The notes under the pieces: model-generated
Seen by the model: only the letters and a program-made list of their open reading frames with translations
The model's database searches: none
What the model was told of the DNA's origin: nothing
NCBI GenBank assembly: GCA_036504445.1
Contig: DASXVE010000025.1
Coordinates: 248,001 to 312,000, forward strand
Reading direction: 5' to 3'
DNA: 64,000 bases
Source: Candidatus Aquicultor sp.
GTDB lineage: Bacteria; Actinomycetota; Aquicultoria; Aquicultorales; Aquicultoraceae
In this document: in pieces, positions 25,022 to 32,950 of the stretch
Layout: every line of letters begins with the position of its first letter
Numbering within the stretch: the stretch's first letter is position 1
Translations under genes and position numbers: made by a program

Positions 25022-25906
25022 ATGCAAGAAAGATCCTTTTTGCAGGAAGAGATTGAAGAGAGGCTTGCGCTCGATCCGCGCGTTAATAACCCTATTAAGG
25101 TTGAGGTGAATGAGCGGCATGTGCGTTTAAGCGGTGTCGTCGATACGTTAGAAGAGCGGGAGGCCGCAGAAGAGATTTCACGCTCATTCGGCCCGGTACA
25201 GCTGGACAGCGATATCGCCATTGAGGCAAATCAGGTGATCGAAGACCCAGACGTGCTCGCCGCCGCCCGGCAAGCCCTGGCGGAAAATCCGGATCTCGCC
25301 CACGATGTAGGTGTAGAACGGGTTGTCAACGGGGTGGCGTACTTGCGCGGCCAAAGCGAGAGCGTGGCTGAAATCTCGAAAGCGGCCGACATTGTCGCCC
25401 ATGCGGCCGGCGTAAAAGACGTGGTATCCGAAGTACGCATTAAGACGAGCGTCCCTATTACGGATGTCGACCTACACAATGAGGTTGTACAGGGCTTACA
25501 CCACGAGATGCCGCTTCAGGCCGAGTTTATCGATGTTAAGGTAAAAGACGGCACGGTGGTGCTTGACGGTAATGTGAGCACGATGGAACAGAAAGCGCGC
25601 GCCGGTGCGATAGCAAAAAGCATGCCGGGCGCTGTAAAAGTTATTAATGACATAACTGCCGGCACAGCAACAAACGATATCGACCAGGCGATCGAAAACG
25701 AAGTGCTAAAAGCGCTCGAAATTAGCCACATCAACATGCGGGACGCGCGCGTATCCGTTCTGGATGGTGTGGTTCACCTGGACGGCACCGTCGATACAAT
25801 CAAGCAGCGCGGCCGGGCTCGAGAGATCGCCGAGGCGGTACCGGGCGTACGCACCGTACAAAACGATCTGGCCATCGGGTTTCATATCGAGCCGAAAGCC
25901 GGATAG
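25022..25906 (+). CDS. Protein with four BON domains
   Basis: A 294-residue protein built almost entirely of four BON repeats. These are residues about 4-70, 72-150, 155-222 and 226-292, each with the helix, beta turn and G-x-V pattern (RLSGVVDTLEEREAAEEISR; AYLRGQSESVAEIS; VVLDGNVSTMEQKARAGAIA; VHLDGTVDTIKQRGRAREIA). No signal peptide or membrane span is visible, so unlike OsmY it appears cytoplasmic. BON domains bind phospholipid or cell-surface polymers in studied cases. ATG 25022 follows TTGGAGGTGGAGA and is preferred to 24995. Convergent with the glutamine amidotransferase gene, stop 4 bases apart. Confidence 0.88.
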   Translation: MQERSFLQEEIEERLALDPRVNNPIKVEVNERHVRLSGVVDTLEEREAAEEISRSFGPVQLDSDIAIEANQVIEDPDVLAAARQALAENPDLAHDVGVERVVNGVAYLRGQSESVAEISKAADIVAHAAGVKDVVSEVRIKTSVPITDVDLHNEVVQGLHHEMPLQAEFIDVKVKDGTVVLDGNVSTMEQKARAGAIAKSMPGAVKVINDITAGTATNDIDQAIENEVLKALEISHINMRDARVSVLDGVVHLDGTVDTIKQRGRAREIAEAVPGVRTVQNDLAIGFHIEPKAG

Positions 25907-25910
25907 CGCT

Positions 25911-26576
25911 CTATTCCCGATGCTTCGTACACACATCGATGAAGTTCTCGATGAGGGCGATATTAGGCGCGTTTTCAAATGCGTCTTTGTCGTCCCAGGC
26001 GGCAACGGGGTCGGCGAAATACGCGTTGATGCCAAACCGAATCTCGGGGTGAAACTGCACCGACCATATCGGCAGTTCATCGTGCACCATGGCCTGAACC
26101 GCACAGTAATCCGATGTCGCGATGAGCGAAAAGCCATGCGGAACAGCCATAACACAGTCCTGATGGTAAGCGGGCGACCGCCAGCATTCGGGAAGCCCAC
26201 GGAATAAAGGATTGCTTCTCACCTGCTCGATTTTAGCAAAACCGATGTGCTTCTCGCCGCGCGCAACCTCAGCTCCAAATGCCTTACCTATAAGCTGATG
26301 ACCGAAACAAATCCCAAGAACGGGTAGAGCGGCGGTTGCGGCACTCCTAACAAAGGCGGTTTCCTCGGCGATCCAAGGCCTTGCATCATTTACCGATGGC
26401 AGCCCGCCCCCTACAATCACGCCGCATACTTCACCCGGTATCGGCCGGGCGAACCCTGTGCCGGGCTCAAATACAATGCTGTCTATTCTTTCCTCGATAA
26501 GCCGCTGCATTACCGCAGATAGGTTTTGTTCCTCGGGTACATCGTCATTCTCAAGTATTAAGATACGTCTGTTCAT
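25911..26576 (-). CDS. Class I glutamine amidotransferase-like protein
   Basis: A 221-residue stand-alone GATase1 domain. The nucleophile elbow is LGICFGHQLIGKAFG (Cys about residue 92), the oxyanion strand VGGGLPS, and the His/Glu pair FHPEIRFG. It resembles the GMP-synthase-like or YfeJ/GAT1 stand-alone proteins rather than a subunit of a named pathway; the substrate is unknown. It could release ammonia for a partner synthetase or hydrolyse gamma-glutamyl peptides. ATG 26576 follows CTGGAGGGACG. No pathway genes are adjacent. Confidence 0.85.
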   Translation of the reverse strand: MNRRILILENDDVPEEQNLSAVMQRLIEERIDSIVFEPGTGFARPIPGEVCGVIVGGGLPSVNDARPWIAEETAFVRSAATAALPVLGICFGHQLIGKAFGAEVARGEKHIGFAKIEQVRSNPLFRGLPECWRSPAYHQDCVMAVPHGFSLIATSDYCAVQAMVHDELPIWSVQFHPEIRFGINAYFADPVAAWDDKDAFENAPNIALIENFIDVCTKHRE

Positions 26577-26735
26577 CGTCCCTCCAGTTTGGAGAATTAT
26601 ACTTCTTCACCCCATCTGTGACAAGCCGACTTGCGGCCTTTCAGGTACACCCAACCCATACACGCCGGTTTTTTGTCCCGGGAAAGTGGGTATAAAAAGC
26701 TGGGCTACTTGCCTACCTAGAGAGAGAAGGTTTGC

Positions 26736-27719
26736 TTGCATGATTTGAAGTTTAACATGGAATCCATCACAACGATGAATACCGCAGCGGAGGAATTCCG
26801 GGACAATATTTGGATGATAGTCGAGAGCTGGATGGAACAGCTTGCCGGTCGTGACGGTGATTATAGCTGGAAGCGGCTTCCGGAGACGCAATTGATTGAT
26901 AACTTGCCGACGCTTCTTAGAGGTATATCAAAAGTTATCGAAAACCCCGGGCGCATCACCGATTTTGAACCGGACGGCATCATCAATAATGTCGCGACCG
27001 AGCTGGGAAAAAACCGTCGCCAGTACAACTACAAAGCATCTGAGGTGCTTTACGAGCAAGAGCTTTTGAGAGATATCATCTGGCAGTTCTGCCAGAAGAA
27101 CGTCACTGCCCCTGATTTTTACGAACTTGAGCAGAGAATAAACCGGCCGCTCAGCAAACTTACGTCGACAATTACCGACAGCTATATCGCTATGTACAAA
27201 GCCGAGCTTAAGTACCTGGCACGTTACGATAAGCTAACCGGATTCTTAAATTATGAATCCTTTAAACAAGCGATTGGTGGGGAATTGAAGCGGTCGAGAC
27301 GATACAGGCATCAATGTACGCTCATTCTGGTGGATATCGATGGTTTTTCCGACTATGCCGAGATCTACGGACATGACGAGAGCAATAGTCTCATTCAATC
27401 GATGGCGGAGGTTATATCGCACGTGATACGAAATGTCGATATACCAGTACGCTATAGCACGGATGAATTCGCTATTTTACTCCCCGAGACACCGAAAAAG
27501 CAGGCACGAAAGGTCGCAGAACGCCTGCGAAAAGTGGTTAAAACCGAGACCAGGCACTTGGCTGAAGTGCGCGGGATTCTTAAGACCGCGGTAACCGTGA
27601 GCGCGGGGCTTGCGACATATCCGAAAGACGCCGAAACCGCCGACGGGATAATCAGTCTTGCCGATGAAGCGCTCGATGAAGCCAAGAAGTCCGGCAGCGA
27701 TATTGTTATGTGGAAGTAG
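26736..27719 (+). CDS. GGDEF-fold protein with degenerate STDEF active site
   Basis: A 327-residue cytoplasmic signalling protein. The N-terminal 150 residues (FRDNIWMIVESWMEQLAG to VLYEQELLRDIIWQFCQKN) resemble the RsbRD_N/helical sensor domain. The GGDEF domain spans about 160-327: YDKLTGFLNYESF, LILVDIDGFSDYAEIYGHD and the signature loop STDEF at residues 241-245 in place of GGDEF. The first two glycines needed for GTP placement are lost, so cyclase activity is doubtful and a GTP- or c-di-GMP-sensing role is possible. The TTG 26736 start follows GAGAAGG; ATG 26757 is an alternative. Confidence 0.88.
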   Translation: MHDLKFNMESITTMNTAAEEFRDNIWMIVESWMEQLAGRDGDYSWKRLPETQLIDNLPTLLRGISKVIENPGRITDFEPDGIINNVATELGKNRRQYNYKASEVLYEQELLRDIIWQFCQKNVTAPDFYELEQRINRPLSKLTSTITDSYIAMYKAELKYLARYDKLTGFLNYESFKQAIGGELKRSRRYRHQCTLILVDIDGFSDYAEIYGHDESNSLIQSMAEVISHVIRNVDIPVRYSTDEFAILLPETPKKQARKVAERLRKVVKTETRHLAEVRGILKTAVTVSAGLATYPKDAETADGIISLADEALDEAKKSGSDIVMWK

Positions 27720-27760
27720 ACGAGCAATTAACGGCTTTACTGGAACCGCGAGCGGGCTTA

Positions 27761-28852
27761 TTAATTTTGGGCAAGCTTATCTTTTGCTTTGCGTGCAATA
27801 TCGTTTTCAAGCGAAAGCATCTTTTGCACGAGGCCTGCTCGCGCGCCCGGACGTCCTACGATCAGCCTGGTATTGTGGGTTTCCCCGGCGAGCCATTTTT
27901 TCTTATATGGCTCATGCCCGCGTAAGAAATCAAACCGCTTGCAACCGGCGGCAATTGCGTCTTCCATCGCCTTTGCAATGAGAACCGTGGATACGCTCAT
28001 CGCCCCCAACTCGGGCTCGAAGCCGCCGAGGTAATAATAAAAAGTGTCATTGAACGAAAATCCATAAAGAGTTGCGATCGCGATGCCGTTGAGTTCCATT
28101 ACATAGAGGCGCAGACAGTTGCTCTCGCAGAGCGCCGTCGCAACTTCGGTATGAAATTTTCTAAATTTGGGGCTCATATATGCACCGGGTTTTTTCTTGC
28201 TAACAAAGCGCTTCCGGTGAAGCTTAAGAAATGTGCTCATATCATCTACGACCGCTTCGGGCTCGCTCAGGCGAAATGTGACTTCGTAATCACGCGCAAG
28301 GCGGCGACCGTAGTACTGCACATTCGAGCGGAACTTCTTGCTCAAACATGCCAAGTAATCGTCCCAACTCTCGGGAAGCTCAAGGCTGTATGTGGGGTCG
28401 TGCTCCATCCGCTGGCAGGAATACCCGGCAGCACGCACTCGAGATTCCATAGTACTGGCAAGATCATCGGAGGGCATCTGATGCAAATCGATTGCATCCC
28501 AGCCTGCAGCGTCGAGTAGAAATTCGTTGAGTGCTGCTATAACGTCGGGGCGGCGGTTCTCAATAATAAAATCGAGGTAATCTGCGCCGTTGGTGCCTAT
28601 CAAGGCAAGGGTTTTAATCGGTATTCCCAGATAGGAGGATGATAGATAAAGCGGCGCTATGCCTATGAGCGCACCGTCATCGCGAGCAGTAAGAAGCCAT
28701 AGTTTCTTGCCGCGCCGGTTTGCATTCCACCAATGCCACGACCACTCCCATGTCTGAAAGATGGAATGTCCGGGGCTTCGGGCTATGTGGTTCCACTCGT
28801 TTCTAAGAGCCTTAAACTTATCCAGACCTGTTACTACATCTACTGCTAGCAA
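27761..28852 (-). CDS. CelD/BcsL-type GNAT acyltransferase
   Basis: A 363-residue protein of the acetyltransferase family linked to exopolysaccharide/cellulose operons (PF13480). FQTWEWSWHWWNANRRG at the N-terminus, DAIDLHQMPSDD in the first half, and the LRLYVMELNGIAIATLYGF and FYYYLGGFEPELGAMSVSTV segments of the second half are typical. GPxxD-like ending FDFLRGHEPYKKKW is present. It probably modifies a surface polysaccharide or lipid; no glycan genes are adjacent. TTG 28852 is six bases after GGAGG. A lone gene on the minus strand, convergent with the GGDEF-fold gene. Confidence 0.87.
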   Translation of the reverse strand: MLAVDVVTGLDKFKALRNEWNHIARSPGHSIFQTWEWSWHWWNANRRGKKLWLLTARDDGALIGIAPLYLSSSYLGIPIKTLALIGTNGADYLDFIIENRRPDVIAALNEFLLDAAGWDAIDLHQMPSDDLASTMESRVRAAGYSCQRMEHDPTYSLELPESWDDYLACLSKKFRSNVQYYGRRLARDYEVTFRLSEPEAVVDDMSTFLKLHRKRFVSKKKPGAYMSPKFRKFHTEVATALCESNCLRLYVMELNGIAIATLYGFSFNDTFYYYLGGFEPELGAMSVSTVLIAKAMEDAIAAGCKRFDFLRGHEPYKKKWLAGETHNTRLIVGRPGARAGLVQKMLSLENDIARKAKDKLAQN

Positions 28853-28877
28853 GCATTACCTCCATGAAGTGCGGCGA

Positions 28878-29117
28878 TTATTTGGCGCTGGCGATTATCT
28901 GTGCTTTAATAATTCTCTCTTTTAACTCGTCCTCGTCTTTTACGCCATGCACGTCGACATCGAGGTCCATCATAGCCATAACACATGCCCGCACAATCGC
29001 GGTATTAGCGAGTTTTCTACCGCCTGATACCTTGGATTTTATACTCACCGATTCGAGGTACGCGAACATCTCTTCCGGCATAGTAATTGGAACGCGAAGA
29101 TAGTTTTCTTTTCCCAT
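28878..29117 (-). CDS. Small ribbon-helix-helix-like protein
   Basis: A 79-residue protein. LRVPITMPEEMFAYLESVS begins with a beta strand followed by two helices, and the strand-helix-helix order suggests an RHH/CopG-type DNA-binding fold. The next segment GGRKLANTAIVRACVMAMMD would be the second helix and turn. No toxin gene is adjacent; the acyltransferase at 28852 starts only 25 bases after its stop, so they may share a transcript. Start ATG 29117 follows AGGAGGCGCTAT. Confidence in the gene is good, in the fold moderate. Confidence 0.65.
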   Translation of the reverse strand: MGKENYLRVPITMPEEMFAYLESVSIKSKVSGGRKLANTAIVRACVMAMMDLDVDVHGVKDEDELKERIIKAQIIASAK

Positions 29118-29248
29118 ATAGCGCCTCCTGTGATTGCCATAGTAGCGACAGCTGCTATTATATGCTTATCTGTCCTTATCATTATAAGCGCATTGGCACA
29201 GATATGGCAATTGTTGGAATACTAATACTATATGAGAAGGCTAACCCT

Positions 29249-29608
29249 TTATGGCTGAAGAACCGCGGCTTCAGCTTCTGCGCGGCTGGCATACATCGCA
29301 ATACCGGACTCACCGAATATGCCCAGGTGACGGAATTTCTGCATGAGGTAATTATTGTCGCTTAGTAAGACCGCCATGCGGATATCCGCATCCTTAAACT
29401 GCGCATAACATGACAGGAAAAGGCCGATACCTGAGCTATCCATGAATGTTATCTCGGTAACATCGACGATAAGACCTTTGGGATTATCGGCAAGTACTCC
29501 TTGTAAATAATCCCTCACCCTCTCCTTCTCTGAGAGGTCAAGCTCACCGGCAAAAGCTAAAACCTGCATATCTAAGCGGTCATTCTTGCGTAAGTTGATT
29601 TCGAGCAT
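29249..29608 (-). CDS. STAS-domain anti-sigma factor antagonist-like protein
   Basis: A 119-residue SpoIIAA/RsbV-type protein. LDMQVLAFAGELDLSEKERV starts the domain, LIVDVTEITFMDSSGIGLF holds the conserved Ser of the DSSG motif (about residue 58) that would be phosphorylated by an anti-sigma kinase. The C-terminal part fits the alpha/beta STAS fold. No RsbW/SpoIIAB kinase or sigma factor is in the window, so the partner lies elsewhere. A pair of direct repeats lies 120-210 bases upstream on the same strand's 5' side. Single-gene unit. Confidence 0.9.
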   Translation of the reverse strand: MLEINLRKNDRLDMQVLAFAGELDLSEKERVRDYLQGVLADNPKGLIVDVTEITFMDSSGIGLFLSCYAQFKDADIRMAVLLSDNNYLMQKFRHLGIFGESGIAMYASRAEAEAAVLQP

Positions 29609-29730
29609 TCACACCACCATCAAAAGCGACTGCGAAAAGTGCTACGGTCCTTGTTTATACCCCGGTTTACACACTTTGAAACGCGCTTTGTTAATATTTT
29701 TAGGACTGATTGTAGTACGGCCGAGCAGAA

Positions 29731-29816
29731 CCAAAAACAAGGCCTGGTAAACGCCACACTAAAGGTGAAAAGTTAATCCAAAAATAGTGCTGGTAAACAT
29801 CACTCCTTAAGGGTGA
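29731..29816. repeat. Two imperfect direct repeats, ~38 bp, 47 bp apart
   Basis: Copies at 29731-29768 and 29778-29816 share ccaaaaa, then four to five variable bases, ctggtaaac, two bases, cac, a short variable stretch and ggtga. The cac...ggtg parts can each form a small hairpin. They lie between the STAS gene (minus, start 29608) and the EAL remnant. They could be tandem regulator sites for the STAS gene or a tandem RNA element; no match to a named family was recognised. Confidence 0.6.
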
Positions 29817-29845
29817 TAATAGCGCAATTGCAAGCATTTTTAAAG

Positions 29846-30211
29846 CTATGCGCAGAATCGCATGCCTTGGGCCAGTAGCTTAGTGAGTTTGTCTGCCGGA
29901 AGGGGTCGGCTGAAGATATAGCCCTGTATCTCGTCACATTTAAGAGAACGCAAGAACTCGAGTTGTTCCGCAGTTTCTACCCCTTCAGATGTTACCTTTA
30001 ACGAGAGGTTTTGCACCATCGCAATAATCGCCGTAACAATGGCGGCATCGTTTGGGTCTTCCAACAATGTGCGCTCAACCATATCGGTCAGATACTGCTG
30101 GCTAAATTGACGTGCTGACAGATTGACCGATACTCTAAATGGTTCGAAACCGGCGTCTTGCCATTCCTTATTCTGACGGCACGCCATAAGATAGGCTAAA
30201 TATCGAAACAA
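29846..30211 (-). pseudogene. EAL-domain remnant with internal deletion
   Basis: A 121-codon open frame whose two halves belong to an EAL phosphodiesterase but do not join naturally. Residues 1-45 match the region ACRQNKEWQDAGFEPFRVSV, NLSARQFSQQ. The chain then jumps at LLEDPNDAAIV to the last 70 residues of the domain, VTSEGVETAEQLEFLRSLKC and IQGYIFSRPLPADKL. The middle section with the catalytic E-T-E and DDFG motifs is missing, as is the N-terminal EAL motif. No upstream domain is readable before 30211. It is best called a deleted fragment, not an active enzyme. Confidence 0.8.
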
Positions 30212-30385
30212 ATACGGGGCAAAAAGAAAATATCGCAGTATGTGGCATTATTCTGTTTTTATATCTAATTCCTAGGTATCGGTATGCGGTTTTTGTAGCG
30301 CCTTTCTGCAAATCGTAAGAGATTATGCTTGATTGTTGGTCGAAATAAGCCGAAATAAAAGAAAGATATAAGAGGAGAGGCGATT

Positions 30386-30877
30386 ATGGTTAATATTGAG
30401 TTAGCAAAGCCATTTGTCCGGGCAGCATACGATTTTCTTAATATGGAGCTGGGCATACCGGTTAAACAAGGCCCGCCATCAACTACGGCTACACAAGGTA
30501 CTACTCAAGAGATTAATATCTTAGTCGGGGTTACCGGTGCGGTAAGAGGTCAGATTATTTACGGTATGTCGGCCGCGACCGCTAAAAGCATTGCTTCGAT
30601 GATGCTCGCCCATCCTATTCAAGGGCTCGATCGTAATGCGCAAAGCGCCCTCTGCGAGCTTGGAAATATGGTATCCGGCATGGGTATCTCGCAGTTCGAC
30701 CAGCAACACGCCGATGTCGCCTTAACACCGCCGAGCCTCATAGCAGGCAAGAACATCTTTATCTCCGTCCTTAAGCTCGGTTGCTTCCACATCTCCTTCG
30801 TTACCGAAACCGGCAACATCGATGTGACGATTGCACTCGAAGAGCATGCAATGCCGCCTCAAACGGTGGCTGTGTAA
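30386..30877 (+). CDS. CheX-family chemotaxis phosphatase-like protein
   Basis: A 163-residue cytoplasmic protein of the CheC/CheX/FliY fold. The conserved E-x2-N site is in ALCELGNMVSGMG (about residues 91-103), which in CheX dephosphorylates CheY-P. NILVGVTGAVRGQIIYGMS and LGCFHISFVTETGNIDVTIAL supply the strands around it. Only one such motif is present, as in CheX rather than CheC. No cheA/cheY genes are in the window, but an MCP and pilus motors (PilB, PilT) are, so it may act on a CheY linked to twitching. ATG 30386 follows AAGAGGAGAGGCGATT. Confidence 0.85.
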   Translation: MVNIELAKPFVRAAYDFLNMELGIPVKQGPPSTTATQGTTQEINILVGVTGAVRGQIIYGMSAATAKSIASMMLAHPIQGLDRNAQSALCELGNMVSGMGISQFDQQHADVALTPPSLIAGKNIFISVLKLGCFHISFVTETGNIDVTIALEEHAMPPQTVAV

Positions 30878-30950
30878 TACATCACGTCGGCATAATAATC
30901 GTGTAATTGGTGTAAGCAAATTTAATTAGCAGTTAACAAGTATTAAGAAG

Positions 30951-32636
30951 TTAGGAAGCACTGCTGTCTTGCGTGACCTTCATAACCGCTTCGAGCGAGG
31001 TTTTCCCCTGGATAACTTTTGCAATTCCAGCGTCGCGAAGTGTCCTGAAACCTTGTTTGACAGCGATCTCACGGATTTTAGCGGTGGCTGCCCGCTGCAT
31101 GATAAGCTCTTTTATCTCATCGTTGACTTCAAGGATTTCGAAAATCGCTTCTCGACCCTTATAGCCTACGCCACGGCATTCGCTACAACCCCGCGGTTTG
31201 TAAAAATTAATATTGCTATCGGTAGGCAACCCTAAATCCGCTAAGAGTTCGGGCACCGGAGCGTACGGCTCTTTACATGCCGGACATAGCAGACGGACTA
31301 AGCGCTGTGAAATGATTCCAAGAATCGCGGTTGCAGCAAGAAACGGCTGAATGCCCATTTCGATAAAGCGCGCCGGGGTTGAGGGCGCATCGTTTGTGTG
31401 AATCGTTGACAAAACCAGGTGACCTGAGAGCGCGGAATGGATAGCGATCTCGGCTGTTTCCTCATCTCGAATCTCGCCAACCATGATAACGTCGGGGTCC
31501 TGGCGAAGCACCGAGCGCAAGCCGGTTGCAAACGTAACACCGGCTTTCGGATTAACCTGAATCTGGTTGATCATATCAAACGTATACTCGACTGGGTCCT
31601 CAATCGTAATAATATTTTTCTCAACCGTCGACAGGGTGTTTAATGCCGTATACAGCGTCGTCGTCTTACCGCTACCCGTCGGGCCGGCAACGAGAATCAT
31701 GCCGTACGAGGCGTTGATCATCCGGCGGTACTTATGCAGGTCTTGCTTATCAAAACCGAGCCGTTCCTCGTCGACACAGACCGCCTTTTTCTCGAGCAAA
31801 CGTAGAACAACCTTCTCGCCGAAGACCGTAGGGACCGTCGAGACTCGAAGGTCGATTCTATGGCCGCCGGCCTTGAAGCCGAACCGGCCGTCTTGCGGTG
31901 CACGCTTCTCTGATATATCGAGATCGGAAAGCACCTTAAGCCTGGATACGACTGCCGGATGAAGCGACTTAGGCGCGGTTGCTATCTGGTGCAGGATGCC
32001 GTCAACCCTGATACGAACCCGCAGTTCCTTCTCCCCCATCTCTACATGGATATCGCTGGCATGGTCCGTTAACGCTTGCTTGAGTATCATATCGATAAAC
32101 CGCACGGCGTCACTTTCGGGGCCTCCCGGTACACCTTGCTCGTTGAGTTCAGTAGTATTGGCGGCCGCTTCGTTCTTTTCGCCTTGCATCCAGTAGTATT
32201 TATCGAGCGCCTTTTGGATGCTCTTCTCTGTAGCTACAACAGGGATAAGCTGGCAGCGAGTGATGCTAGCCGCATCATCCATCGCAAACACATCAAGCGG
32301 ATCGGCCGTAGCCAGTGTAACGAAGTTATCGACTTTAGCAATCGCGAGAATCTTGTACTTGCGTGCGATCGCTTCGGGGATGAGCTGGACAACCTTTTCA
32401 TCCGCTTTCGTTTGGTCGAGATCGACAAATGGGATGCCAAGTTGCTTTCCAATAAACTCGATAAGGGTTTCTTCGCTTACAAAGCCAAGCTGACGCAACA
32501 CGTCCCCGAGGCGTCCACCGATTTTTTTCTGCTTAAACAGAGCCTCTTCGAGCTGCGCTTGTGTTATTACACCAGCATGTACTAACAGCTCTCCGAGCCT
32601 TATTCTTTTCGATGGGTCTTTTAAGGGCTGCGTCAC
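30951..32636 (-). CDS. pilB: Type IV pilus assembly/type II secretion ATPase PilB/GspE
   Basis: Hexameric ATPase driving pilin polymerisation. The N-terminal MshEN-like region (IRLGELLVHAGVITQAQLEE) precedes the linker. Walker A is GPTGSGKTTTLYTAL (about residue 320), the Asp box ITIEDPVEYT, Walker B DVIMVGEIRDEET, and the His box ALSGHLVLSTIHTNDA. The zinc tetra-Cys motif is CPACKEPY with CSECRGVGYKG. At 561 residues it is full-length. GTG 32636 follows GAGGTAGCAAT. PilT is 9 kb away and no pilC/pilin genes are near, so the pilus set is scattered. Confidence 0.95.
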   Translation of the reverse strand: MTQPLKDPSKRIRLGELLVHAGVITQAQLEEALFKQKKIGGRLGDVLRQLGFVSEETLIEFIGKQLGIPFVDLDQTKADEKVVQLIPEAIARKYKILAIAKVDNFVTLATADPLDVFAMDDAASITRCQLIPVVATEKSIQKALDKYYWMQGEKNEAAANTTELNEQGVPGGPESDAVRFIDMILKQALTDHASDIHVEMGEKELRVRIRVDGILHQIATAPKSLHPAVVSRLKVLSDLDISEKRAPQDGRFGFKAGGHRIDLRVSTVPTVFGEKVVLRLLEKKAVCVDEERLGFDKQDLHKYRRMINASYGMILVAGPTGSGKTTTLYTALNTLSTVEKNIITIEDPVEYTFDMINQIQVNPKAGVTFATGLRSVLRQDPDVIMVGEIRDEETAEIAIHSALSGHLVLSTIHTNDAPSTPARFIEMGIQPFLAATAILGIISQRLVRLLCPACKEPYAPVPELLADLGLPTDSNINFYKPRGCSECRGVGYKGREAIFEILEVNDEIKELIMQRAATAKIREIAVKQGFRTLRDAGIAKVIQGKTSLEAVMKVTQDSSAS

Positions 32637-32911
32637 ATTGCTACCTCTTTGTCCGGAACAAATTCGTTACTACACTATATCGACGAGTTCCGGCTTATTT
32701 TAATAGTAATTTGCAAAGTTGCAACCGGTCCACGTTTATAGCAGACGCTCCAATTGGGTATAACTAGCTATCGAGGATATCTCTTGCTGAACATTCAAAG
32801 TGCAATGGCTTGCAGAGCAATTACTGACTAAAATTACTAAACTTTATGATAAGTAATAACTATGCCTCCTGTTCACAGGTTACAGAACCCAATATAGACC
32901 GATTTGGTGAG
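32637..32911. other. Intergenic region, no gene seen
   Basis: AT-rich spacer between the divergent pilB and lytic transglycosylase genes. Apart from the plus-strand promoter at its right end, I see no open frame, repeat or riboswitch core that can be supported. Confidence 0.5.
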
Positions 32912-32940
32912 TTGACCTAGGGCAACATTACTGGTAAACT
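32912..32940 (+). promoter_or_regulatory. Sigma-70-type promoter of the transglycosylase gene
   Basis: ttgacc at 32912-32917 and taaact at 32935-32940 with an exact 17-base spacer. Transcription should begin near 32947, so the ATG at 32951 would have a leader of only about four bases. No ribosome site is present beyond aaagaga. Confidence 0.75.
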
Positions 32941-32950
32941 AAAGAGATAT

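Noticed and set aside
26577-26735. Possible c-di-GMP riboswitch upstream of the GGDEF-like gene
   Set aside because: No GEMM core or tetraloop-receptor motif could be found.
30265-30456. Minus-strand frame upstream of the CheX gene, considered as the missing N-terminus of the EAL remnant
   Set aside because: Its translation shows no EAL or GGDEF features and it overlaps the CheX start.
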